Shown here: one piece after another, positions 1-5,585 of the stretch
Layout of the letters: each line of letters begins with the position of its first letter
Numbering within the stretch: position 1 is the first letter of the stretch
NCBI GenBank assembly: GCA_949948825.1
Contig: CATLIJ010000187.1
Coordinates: 1-5,585 of the forward strand
Direction of reading: 5' to 3'
Origin: an uncultured Clostridiaceae bacterium
Lineage (GTDB): Bacteria; Bacillota; Clostridia; Lachnospirales; Lachnospiraceae
Length of the DNA stretch: 5,585 bases
The notes under the pieces: model-generated
Seen by the model: only the letters and a program-made list of their open reading frames with translations
Told to the model about the DNA's origin: nothing
Databases searched by the model: none
Program-made: the position numbers and the translations under genes

Positions 1-117
1 CTCTTCCACCGGCGAAGCAAAATACTGCTCTGCCTGGGCAGCGGTCTCCTCTGCCGGATAAAATCCAACCCCAAACAACATCTTAAAACAATGGTCCCGC
101 ATCTCCCTTCTGGTCAT
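1..117 (-). CDS. nusB: NusB, transcription antitermination factor (N-terminal fragment, runs off the left edge)
   Basis: Only the first 39 codons are in the window. They read MTRREMRDHCFKMLFGVGFY and continue in an acidic stretch ending PVEE. The opening matches the NusB N-terminal helix seen in clostridia (M-T/S-R-R-E-x-R-x-x-x-F-K-x-L-F). NusB is an RNA-binding protein that pairs with NusE (ribosomal protein S10) on boxA of rRNA leaders to prevent premature termination. The start at 117 is supported by an AAGGAGG site at 123-129, five bases upstream. The gene diverges from fic, so it needs its own promoter in the 118-290 region, and a candidate is listed. Identity rests on a short N-terminal match, and the rest of the domain lies outside the window. 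Confidence 0.85.
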   Translation of the reverse strand, partial: MTRREMRDHCFKMLFGVGFYPAEETAAQAEQYFASPVEE

Positions 118-219
118 GTCCTCCTCCTTCTGCCCGTCTGTCCTTCCCAATGCATAACCAATTCCATTCCTTTCCTGCTGTCCTGTCTGCAATTTACTTT
201 CAATCGCATACTCTGCTAT

Positions 220-248
220 ATCATACCATATTTTAGAAGGAACTACAA
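220..248 (-). promoter_or_regulatory. Probable sigma-A promoter for nusB
   Basis: On the minus strand a TTGTAG -35 element (243-248) is followed after 17 bases by TATGAT (220-225). A TGG directly before the -10 gives an extended -10. Transcription would start near 213 and leave a leader of about 95 bases before nusB. The -35 matches the consensus only in its first three bases. The case is helped by the divergent fic gene, which rules out read-through from a close upstream minus-strand gene. Confidence 0.5.
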
Positions 249-290
249 GATGTCTGATGCAGGGTTGATGTGAATGATTCCACATTAGGT

Positions 291-333
291 AATAGTGAAA
301 AATAGTGTAAAAATAGTGTAAAAATAGTAGAAT
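291..333 (+). repeat. Four tandem AATAGT repeats spaced 10-11 bp, upstream of fic
   Basis: Four direct copies begin at 291, 301, 312 and 323: AATAGTGAAA, AATAGTGTAAA, AATAGTGTAAA and AATAGTAGAAT. The middle two are identical over 11 bases. The step of 10, 11 and 11 bases is one DNA helical turn, so all copies face the same side of the helix. The last copy covers the place where a -35 element would sit for the TATAAT at 350-355. The array is seen directly. Its role as an operator, perhaps for the winged-helix domain of the adjacent Fic protein, is inference. Confidence 0.7.
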
Positions 334-349
334 TTTTTTGTTGCTGATG

Positions 350-360
350 TATAATATAAT
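350..360 (+). promoter_or_regulatory. Likely fic -10 region (two overlapping TATAAT boxes)
   Basis: TATAAT occurs at 350-355 and again at 355-360, about 30 bases before the fic start. No good -35 element lies 16-18 bases upstream: the bases at 327-332 read GTAGAA, inside the fourth AATAGT repeat. The promoter may therefore be weak or depend on a protein bound at the repeats. Because the region is very AT-rich, chance TATAAT matches are easy to obtain. Confidence 0.4.
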
Positions 361-378
361 TATATATCGTTTCATTTT

Positions 379-385
379 AAGGAGG
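379..385 (+). promoter_or_regulatory. fic ribosome binding site, which leaves the start codon open
   Basis: AAGGAGG is a full anti-Shine-Dalgarno match. It lies only two bases before the ATG at 388 but eight bases before an in-frame TTG at 394. The usual spacing in Firmicutes is 5-9 bases, so the TTG may be the real start. The protein would then begin M-IKVSL, two residues shorter. Confidence 0.7.
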
Positions 386-387
386 AA

Positions 388-1497
388 ATGGAATTGATCA
401 AAGTATCATTAACAAATAATATGCTAAAGCTGATATCCGCTATTGACCAAAACAGGTTTTCACTAAACAGTGTTCATCTCCCCGCTTTGACTGCAAACAA
501 ACTCAGAAAAAACTCAAAAAAGAAAAGCTCCTATGCCTCAAATAAAATAGAAGGAAATCCTTTGACAGAAAAACAGGTCAATGAGGTAATTGACAGAGAT
601 CCTCACAAACATTTTCTGAAACCAGAGCAGGAAGTCAGGAACTATTATTTAGCATTAACCCTATTGGAAAATAAAGCAAAGAAAAAAATCCCATTTTCAA
701 AAGAACTGATTTTGGAAGTACAGGCTCTTGTGGAAAAAGGAGCATCAAAAGAAAAAATAGGCTTGCGAGGTGCCATGCCGCCTGGATTTTTATTTGCAGT
801 ATATGATTCAGAAAATGGCAACGCGGAATATATCCCTCCAGAATATATCGACATTCCCGAATTATTAGCAGAATTAGTAGAATACGTCAACACAACGAAT
901 GATCATCCACTCATTATAGCTGCTGTAGTCCATTACCAAATTGTAACGATTCATCCATTCGAAGATGGCAATGGCAGAACTGCCCGACTATTATCAGGAT
1001 ATATTTTGGACTGCAGTGGATATGGTTTTCACGGAATTGGTTCTCTGGAAGAATACTTTGCTTATGATTCAGAAGAATATTATCGTTCTCTGCAGATGGG
1101 ACTTCCAGCATTATATTATTCCGGGAGAAATAATCCTCCACATCCGGAAATTTGGGTTGATTATTTTTTGCGGATGGTTCAGTTATATTCATCTAAGGTA
1201 TGTGAACTATCCAAAGCATCTGGAGAAAATGATCTGTATGCTGGACTCTCCTATCTGAATGTAAAAGAAAAAGAATTGTTAGTATTTTTGCTCCAAAACC
1301 ATTTTTATGAATTTACTCCTATTGAAATAAGCAAAATAGCTGGTGTAACAAACAAAACAATTATTAACCGATGTGTCAGACTTTCCAGTAACGGCTTTCT
1401 TGTGCCAATGATCGTGAAAGAAAGAATCCGTTCTTACCAAATCAGTGATTTTGCGAAGTCATATGCTAAAAAAATCATAGAATTCATTAAGAACTGA
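388..1497 (+). CDS. Fic-domain protein AMP-transferase, class II (N-terminal inhibitory helix), with C-terminal winged helix
   Basis: The 369-residue protein carries the complete Fic active-site motif HPFEDGNGRTAR at residues 189-200. It has the catalytic His189, the metal-binding Asp193, and Arg197 and Arg200 for phosphate contacts. Fic enzymes transfer AMP from ATP to hydroxyl side chains of target proteins, and the full motif suggests this one is active. Residues 51-56 (SNKIEG) match the [S/T]xxxE[G/N] inhibitory helix. Glu55 would block productive ATP binding, so the protein is self-restrained (class II) and needs no separate antitoxin; none is seen beside it. The flap region lies around residues 134-153 (EYIPPEY). 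Residues 290-352 read as a winged helix-turn-helix, with EISKIAGVTNKTIINRC as the HTH core. There is no signal peptide or membrane segment, so it should be cytoplasmic. Sample 60-base lines are 25-38% GC, against 48-57% in metA and ligA, which suggests horizontal acquisition. The target is unknown. The start may be TTG at 394. Confidence 0.93.
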   Translation: MELIKVSLTNNMLKLISAIDQNRFSLNSVHLPALTANKLRKNSKKKSSYASNKIEGNPLTEKQVNEVIDRDPHKHFLKPEQEVRNYYLALTLLENKAKKKIPFSKELILEVQALVEKGASKEKIGLRGAMPPGFLFAVYDSENGNAEYIPPEYIDIPELLAELVEYVNTTNDHPLIIAAVVHYQIVTIHPFEDGNGRTARLLSGYILDCSGYGFHGIGSLEEYFAYDSEEYYRSLQMGLPALYYSGRNNPPHPEIWVDYFLRMVQLYSSKVCELSKASGENDLYAGLSYLNVKEKELLVFLLQNHFYEFTPIEISKIAGVTNKTIINRCVRLSSNGFLVPMIVKERIRSYQISDFAKSYAKKIIEFIKN

Positions 1498-1506
1498 CTG
1501 AGATGA

Positions 1507-1540
1507 AAAGGCCGCTCCGGATTTCTCCCTTGCGGCCTTT
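1507..1540. terminator. Convergent intrinsic terminator between fic and metA
   Basis: AAAGGCCGC at 1507-1515 pairs perfectly with GCGGCCTTT at 1532-1540, giving a 9-bp GC-rich stem with a 16-base loop. It lies in the 47-base gap between the two stop codons. The stem ends in TTT on the plus strand and TTTT on the minus strand, so it can serve both genes, though the T tracts are short. Confidence 0.75.
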
Positions 1541-1544
1541 CCAT

Positions 1545-2459
1545 TTACTCTTCTTCCAAAACATAATCTGTGGTCTGATACACATAATAATTCAGCCAGT
1601 TAGCATAAAGGGTATTGCACATATTGCGCCAGCTTAAAACCGGCCTTCCAAAAGGATCGTTATTCTCATAATAATTGCAAGGCACCTCCGGGGACAAGCC
1701 CTTCTTTAAATCCCGGTGATACTCGCTGTTCAATGTCATCCGGTCATACTCCGGATGTCCCTGGACAAAGATCTGGCTTCCGTCCCGCTTCATCACCAAC
1801 AGCACCCCCGCCTCTGGAGAATCAATCAAAACATTCAAATCCGGATGCTTTTCCAAATCCTCCCGCCGGACTTCCGTATAGCGGGAATGAGGCGCCATAA
1901 CATAATCATCCATGCCTCTGACAAGCGGCACCTTATGGTGGAGCACCTGATGGGAGTAAATGCCGGAAAGCTTCTTCTCCCGCCTATATTTGGGAATCCC
2001 GTAATGGTAGTAAAGTCCTGCCTGAGCTCCCCAGCAGATATGGAAGGTAGAATGAACATGAGCTTTTGTCCACTCCATAATCCCCTTCAGCTCCTCCCAG
2101 TAATTGACCTCCTCATATTCCAGGTTCTCCACCGGAGCGCCTGTGATGATCATTCCGTCAAATTTATGGCGGGAAACGTCCTGAAAGTTCTCATAAAATT
2201 GATTCAAATGACTGGAGGACGTATTCTTTGACGTGTGTGTGGACAACATCAAAAAGGTGCAGTCTACCTGTAAGGGGGTATTGGACAAAGCCCGAAGAAG
2301 CTGGGTTTCTGTCTCTTCCTTTACTGGCATCAGATTCAGAATCAGAATCTGCAGGGGCCGGATATCCTGGCTCAATGCCCGCTTTTCATCCATCACAAAT
2401 ATATTCTCTGACTCTAAAACCGCCCTGGCAGGCAGGTCGTTCTGTACTTTAATCGGCAT
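1545..2459 (-). CDS. metA: MetA, homoserine O-acetyltransferase (predicted acetyl-CoA specific)
   Basis: This enzyme acylates the hydroxyl of L-homoserine, the first committed step toward methionine. It belongs to the MetA glutamine-amidotransferase-like family, which is unrelated to the MetX alpha/beta-hydrolases. Numbered from the MPIKV start (304 residues), the catalytic residues fall exactly on the E. coli MetA positions: nucleophile Cys142 (HICWGAQAG) and His235 with Glu237 (GHPEYD). Residue 111 is Glu (TGAPVENLEYEEV). Glu at this position is known to favour acetyl-CoA and Gly to favour succinyl-CoA, so an O-acetyltransferase is predicted. The open frame extends to an ATG at 2465, but the GGGAGG site at 2468-2473 is only two bases from that ATG and eight from 2459, and the family begins MPI. 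The start overlaps the end of ligA by 11 bases, implying translational coupling. No SAM or T-box leader is possible at this junction. A terminator follows. Confidence 0.95.
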   Translation of the reverse strand: MPIKVQNDLPARAVLESENIFVMDEKRALSQDIRPLQILILNLMPVKEETETQLLRALSNTPLQVDCTFLMLSTHTSKNTSSSHLNQFYENFQDVSRHKFDGMIITGAPVENLEYEEVNYWEELKGIMEWTKAHVHSTFHICWGAQAGLYYHYGIPKYRREKKLSGIYSHQVLHHKVPLVRGMDDYVMAPHSRYTEVRREDLEKHPDLNVLIDSPEAGVLLVMKRDGSQIFVQGHPEYDRMTLNSEYHRDLKKGLSPEVPCNYYENNDPFGRPVLSWRNMCNTLYANWLNYYVYQTTDYVLEEE

Positions 2460-4434
2460 TTTCATTTCCTCCCAGCAATTCCAGAAAATCCCTTTCTGAA
2501 AGAATCGGAATCCCCAGTTCTTTTGCTTTCTTATTTTTGGACGAATTGGACGTCACATCATTGTTAATCAGGTAGCTGGTCTTGGAAGTCACAGAGCTGG
2601 CAGCCTTCCCTCCCCGCTTTTCAATCTCTGCCTGCAGAGCCTTCCGGTTAGCAAAATGCTCCACAGAACCAGTAATCACAAACACCTTTCCTGCAAAAAT
2701 TGCCTCCTCCTGGCTTTCCGGCTCCGGCTCTATGGTAAGTTCTTTCATCAGCTCCTCCACCTGGCTTCGGTTGTCCTCTGAAGCAAAGTAACTGACCCAG
2801 CCTTCGGCCAAAACCTCTCCAATGCCATCCACCTCTGTCAGTTCTTCCTTTTGAGCATTCTCCATGGCTGAAAAATCCGAATGAAACGAACGGCACAGCA
2901 TCTTGGCATTGGCAAGTCCAATCCCAGTGATCCCCAGCCCATAGATCATCCGGGGCAAGGTAGTATTGGAAGCAGTTTTCACAGCCGCCATAAGATTCTC
3001 ATAGGACCGCTTCCCAAATCCCTCCATGGTCACAATCTCTTCCTGAAAACGATCTAAATGAAAAAGATCTGCATACCTGTGAATAAATCCCGCGGCAATA
3101 AACTTCTCCAAAGTAGCTTCTGACAATCCGTCAATGTTCAGGGCATCCCGGCTTGCCAGCAATGCGAAGCTCTTAATTTTCTTCGCCTGACAATCCGGAT
3201 TGGTGCAGTAGAGCGACCGCACATCATTGATCTGGCGAATCTCAGTCTTCCCTCCACAGACCGGGCAGGTCTCTGGTATCTGAATCTTCCTGCTTCGGGT
3301 CAGATTCTCCGCAATTTGGGGAATGATCATGTTTGCCTTATAGACTGTTATGGTATCTCCCTCTCCCAGCTCCAGCTCCTCCATAATGCTGATATTGTGG
3401 ACACTGGCGCGGCTCACAGTAGTCCCCTCCAGCTCTACTGGCTCAAAGATTGCCACTGGATTGATGAGTCCGGTCCTGGATGCGCTCCACTCAATCTCGG
3501 TCAGCCGGGTCTCCCGGATCTCATCCGCCCATTTAAAAGCAATGGAATTGCGGGGGAATTTGGCTGTCCGCCCAAGAGACTCTCCATAGGCGATGTCATC
3601 CATCAAAAGCACCAGCCCGTCAGAAGGAAAGTCACAGGAAGAGACCTTTTCCGAGAAGGCTTCCACTGCCCCGGGAAGGCTTTCCTTATCCACAGTCTCA
3701 TACTCCACCACATCAAAGCCCTGCGCCAAAAGCCATTCAAACTGGGCTTTCCGTGAATTATGAAAATCCACCCCATCTGCCTTTACCAGCATAAATGCCT
3801 CAAAATTCACATTTCTTTTGGCTGTAATCTCATTGTTCAGCTGACGCACCGAACCGCTGCAAAGATTCCGGGGATTCTTGTATCTTGCGTCCACATCTTC
3901 GATTTCTTCATTGATTTTCTCAAAATCCGAATACCGGATCACAGCCTCCCCCCGGAGAATCAGCTGCCCTTCAAAGGCAATCCGCAAAGGTACATTGGCA
4001 AATACCTTAGCATTAGCAGTAATCACCTCCCCGATCTCTCCATTTCCCCTGGTCACTGCTTTCACCAGCTCCCCGCCCTCGTAGGTCAGGACAATGGTAA
4101 GACCATCCAGCTTCCAGGACAAAATTCCCGTCTGTTCCCCCAGCCAATCCTGCAAAGCAGTCACTTCCTTTGTCTTATCCAGAGACAGCATGGGAGACTC
4201 ATGGGCCTCTTTTGGCAGCTCACTTAAAACCTCATAACCAACCTTTTGAGTGGGACTTCCTGCCAGCACTACCCCGGTATCCCTCTCCAAACCTGCCAGC
4301 TCATCATATAGCTGGTCATACTCCCGGTTGCTCATAATCTCCCAGTTCTCCTGATAATAGGCTTTTGCTGCCGGCAAAAGAACAGCAGTCAGCTCCTTCA
4401 TCCGTTTTATGGCATTTTCTCTTTTCTGATCCAT
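2449..4434 (-). CDS. ligA: NAD-dependent DNA ligase LigA, divergent clostridial form
   Basis: LigA seals nicks during replication and repair, using NAD+ to adenylate a lysine. The 661-residue protein has the full domain order. Domain Ia (about 1-65) contains KAYYQ and REYDQLYDEL. The adenylation domain has nucleophile Lys108 (KLDG, 108-111), RGE at 161-163, NPRN at 187-190 and Lys301 (AFKWADE). An OB fold follows, then a four-cysteine zinc finger (Cys390, 393, 410, 415), helix-hairpin-helix repeats (about 430-550) and a C-terminal BRCT domain (about 578-655). The length is typical. Several usually invariant motifs differ: RGNG for RGDG, GEV for GED, NPRNLCSG for NPRNAAAG, and DGLVLL for DGVVIK. 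I recall similar variants from other Lachnospiraceae LigA proteins, so this may be a subfamily and not decay. The start at 4434 has only a weak AAAGGA site close by. The gene lies 34 bases after rluF in the same operon. Confidence 0.93.
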   Translation of the reverse strand: MDQKRENAIKRMKELTAVLLPAAKAYYQENWEIMSNREYDQLYDELAGLERDTGVVLAGSPTQKVGYEVLSELPKEAHESPMLSLDKTKEVTALQDWLGEQTGILSWKLDGLTIVLTYEGGELVKAVTRGNGEIGEVITANAKVFANVPLRIAFEGQLILRGEAVIRYSDFEKINEEIEDVDARYKNPRNLCSGSVRQLNNEITAKRNVNFEAFMLVKADGVDFHNSRKAQFEWLLAQGFDVVEYETVDKESLPGAVEAFSEKVSSCDFPSDGLVLLMDDIAYGESLGRTAKFPRNSIAFKWADEIRETRLTEIEWSASRTGLINPVAIFEPVELEGTTVSRASVHNISIMEELELGEGDTITVYKANMIIPQIAENLTRSRKIQIPETCPVCGGKTEIRQINDVRSLYCTNPDCQAKKIKSFALLASRDALNIDGLSEATLEKFIAAGFIHRYADLFHLDRFQEEIVTMEGFGKRSYENLMAAVKTASNTTLPRMIYGLGITGIGLANAKMLCRSFHSDFSAMENAQKEELTEVDGIGEVLAEGWVSYFASEDNRSQVEELMKELTIEPEPESQEEAIFAGKVFVITGSVEHFANRKALQAEIEKRGGKAASSVTSKTSYLINNDVTSNSSKNKKAKELGIPILSERDFLELLGGNENAD

Positions 4435-4468
4435 TTCCTTTGCTCCCGAAATTGCTTTTCCTTTTATT

Positions 4469-5257
4469 CTATTTTTGATTTCTTTCCTTAAAATCGTCCG
4501 TTTTCTGATTTGCCTTTTCTGATTTGTTTTTTTCCTGCTTCAAACTCTCCCAAAGCGCTTCTACCTCTTCTGGCGCGGCTGTGCGGTAATCTCCTGCCTT
4601 TAGTTTCCCCAGGCGGATATTCATAATACGGACACGTTTTAATGAAACCACCGAAAATCCCAATGTCTCGCACATCCGGCGAATCTGCCGGTTCAAACCC
4701 TGAGTCAGCACAATCCGAAAGGTCCGCTCTCCCTCTGGCTTTGCCATACAAGGCCGCGTTTTCTCCCCCAAATCCCTTAGCTCCACCCCCTCCTGCATAT
4801 TCCGGATAAATTCCCCGGAAAAAGGCCGGTCCACTGTAACCAGGTATTCTTTTTCATGGAGATTTCCCGCATGCATGATTTCGTTGGCCAGTTCACCCTG
4901 ATTTGTCATCAAAAGCAGTCCTTCTGAATCCTTATCCAGCCTTCCCACCGGATAAATCCGGGTAGGATATCCTACCATATCCACCACATTGGGTGCCCGG
5001 TCCTTATGGGAAGCGGTACAGACAATCCCGCGGGGCTTATAGACCACCAGCAGCACTGGCTTTGCAGAGTTTTTTCCATCTGGCCCGTTCACCAGCTTCC
5101 CGCAGCAGCAGATCATCTCCTGTCCGGTAATCTTTTCCCCCATAACAGCGGTTCTTCCGTCAATGGTCACTTCCCCTGCCTCAATCCTCCGGTCCGCCTC
5201 CCTGCGGGAACAGATTCCCTGCTGGCTTAAATATTTATTCAAACGAATCTCTTCCAT
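4469..5257 (-). CDS. rluF: 23S rRNA pseudouridine synthase, RsuA family, RluF-like
   Basis: This enzyme isomerises a uridine in rRNA to pseudouridine. The 262-residue protein starts with an S4 RNA-binding domain (about residues 3-55, RLNKYLSQQGICSRREADR). The RsuA/RluB/E/F catalytic core follows, with Asp108 as nucleophile in VGRLDKDSEGLLLMTN. The segment LHEKEYLVTVDRP (133-145) and LNRQIRRMCE (188-197) closely resemble E. coli RluF, which modifies U2604 near the peptidyl transferase centre. The paralogue RluB modifies the neighbouring U2605, so the exact target is less sure than the family. The tail from about 240 is rich in Lys, Glu and Asn and looks disordered. The start at 5257 has GAGGA at 5264-5268, about seven bases upstream. 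It is the first gene of the rluF-ligA-metA cluster, with a strong promoter just upstream. Confidence 0.92.
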   Translation of the reverse strand: MEEIRLNKYLSQQGICSRREADRRIEAGEVTIDGRTAVMGEKITGQEMICCCGKLVNGPDGKNSAKPVLLVVYKPRGIVCTASHKDRAPNVVDMVGYPTRIYPVGRLDKDSEGLLLMTNQGELANEIMHAGNLHEKEYLVTVDRPFSGEFIRNMQEGVELRDLGEKTRPCMAKPEGERTFRIVLTQGLNRQIRRMCETLGFSVVSLKRVRIMNIRLGKLKAGDYRTAAPEEVEALWESLKQEKNKSEKANQKTDDFKERNQK

Positions 5258-5287
5258 TGATTTTCCTCATTCATAGTGATTTCATAT

Positions 5288-5315
5288 ATTATATCTGAAA
5301 TATAAAAAACGTCAA
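5288..5315 (-). promoter_or_regulatory. Strong sigma-A promoter of the rluF-ligA-metA cluster
   Basis: On the minus strand TTGACG (5310-5315) is followed after 16 bases by a perfect TATAAT (5288-5293). The expected transcript start is near 5281, leaving a leader of only about 24 bases before rluF. That is too short for a riboswitch. It is the best promoter match in the window, and no other clear promoter was seen for ligA or metA. Confidence 0.8.
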
Positions 5316-5379
5316 TAACCTTTTCATTATTATTTTCATTCCCAGGGCAGGAAAATAGAATGAATTCGTCCGGTCCTGT

Positions 5380-5585
5380 TTACAAAAGCTTATTTTTAAA
5401 ATATCCCTCCGCACAATAAATGGCGCCGCACGGGTTATGGGCAAGAGCTCTGTCCCTTGCAACCAAGGTGGTCACTGGAGCATTGGAATAGTTGTAAAAC
5501 AGGGAGTCATGTCCAACACATAAACCAATAGCAATATTAAATTCCACGTTCTGTTCATTTAGAAAATGGGCCTGTCCAATGGGAT
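5380..5585 (-). CDS. DUF1847 family protein (C-terminal fragment, runs off the right edge)
   Basis: A minus-strand frame open from the right edge ends at TAA (5380-5382) and gives 67 complete codons. It reads PIGQAHFLNEQNVEFNIAIG, then contains LCVGHDSLF, APVTTLV and RALAHNPCGAIY, and ends in KNKLL. The pattern GQAxxLN...GLCVGHDSLFxxYS.APVTTLVxxDRxLxHNP is, from memory, the conserved C-terminal half of DUF1847, a family of small cysteine-containing proteins described as putative metal-binding. Three cysteines are visible (fragment positions 22, 52, 57). The biochemical role is unknown. The gene precedes rluF in the same direction but is separated from it by 122 bases holding the rluF promoter, so it is probably a separate unit. 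No convincing terminator follows it. Confidence 0.75.
   Translation of the reverse strand, partial: PIGQAHFLNEQNVEFNIAIGLCVGHDSLFYNYSNAPVTTLVARDRALAHNPCGAIYCAEGYFKNKLL

Noticed and set aside
91..273. Plus-strand open frame of 60 codons, partly hydrophobic, possible small membrane protein.
   Set aside because: It is antisense to the nusB start and promoter, has no ribosome binding site, and its composition follows from the reverse complement of purine-rich leader sequence.
354..365. Perfect 12-bp palindrome ATATAATTATAT at the fic promoter, considered as an operator.
   Set aside because: It consists only of A and T in a very AT-rich stretch and overlaps the -10 boxes, so chance is a sufficient explanation.
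1..375. The nusB reading frame stays open upstream on the minus strand, with in-frame ATGs at 285 and 375, suggesting a longer NusB or a fused upstream gene.
   Set aside because: The AAGGAGG site directly before the ATG at 117 and the match of MTRRE to the usual NusB start favour the short form. The upstream frame has no ribosome site or recognisable family, and it covers the likely nusB promoter and the AATAGT repeats.
1716..2231. Long plus-strand open frame of 171 codons inside metA.
   Set aside because: It is a shadow of metA, whose catalytic residues are all intact on the other strand. It has no recognisable domain.
3316..4227. Two long plus-strand open frames (3316-3756 and 3760-4227) inside ligA.
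   Set aside because: They are antisense shadows of the ligA adenylation domain, without family features or ribosome sites.
5335..5364. Inverted repeat TTCATTC (5335-5341) / GAATGAA (5358-5364) after the DUF1847 gene, considered as a terminator.
   Set aside because: The stem is AT-rich and only 7 bp with a 16-base loop, and it is not followed by a T tract on the minus strand. A competing 5-bp pairing (5348-5352 with 5374-5378) is equally weak.

Overview
This window looks like a low-to-mid GC Firmicutes chromosome, most likely a Lachnospiraceae-type gut clostridium. That placement is inference. It rests on strong AGGAGG ribosome sites, sigma-A style promoters, an acetyl-type MetA, a divergent clostridial-type LigA, and a DUF1847 gene. 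I recognised the families by reading the proteins, not by a database search.

Layout. The left edge holds the first 39 codons of nusB on the minus strand (1-117). A 270-base divergent region follows, with a probable nusB promoter, four helically phased AATAGT repeats and the fic start signals. A Fic-domain AMP-transferase gene with a C-terminal winged helix runs on the plus strand (388-1497). It is visibly more AT-rich than its neighbours. A short convergent terminator (about 1507-1540) separates it from a minus-strand cluster transcribed right to left: an RluF-like 23S rRNA pseudouridine synthase (4469-5257), a divergent NAD-dependent DNA ligase LigA (2449-4434), and MetA, homoserine O-acetyltransferase (1545-2459), whose start lies inside the end of ligA. 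A near-consensus promoter (5288-5315) drives this cluster. The right edge holds the C-terminal 67 codons of a DUF1847 protein on the minus strand (5380-5585).

How the genes fit together. nusB, rluF and ligA are housekeeping genes (rRNA transcription antitermination, rRNA modification, DNA replication and repair), and metA starts methionine synthesis. Their co-transcription looks like convenience or translational coupling, not a pathway. The Fic gene is the accessory element. It is a lone, self-inhibited AMPylator fused to a DNA-binding domain, with an iteron-like repeat array over its promoter region that could be its own operator. The other point worth attention is LigA, which keeps its nucleophilic lysine but carries substitutions at several motifs that are usually near-invariant. 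I found no CRISPR array, tRNA, rRNA, insertion sequence or riboswitch.
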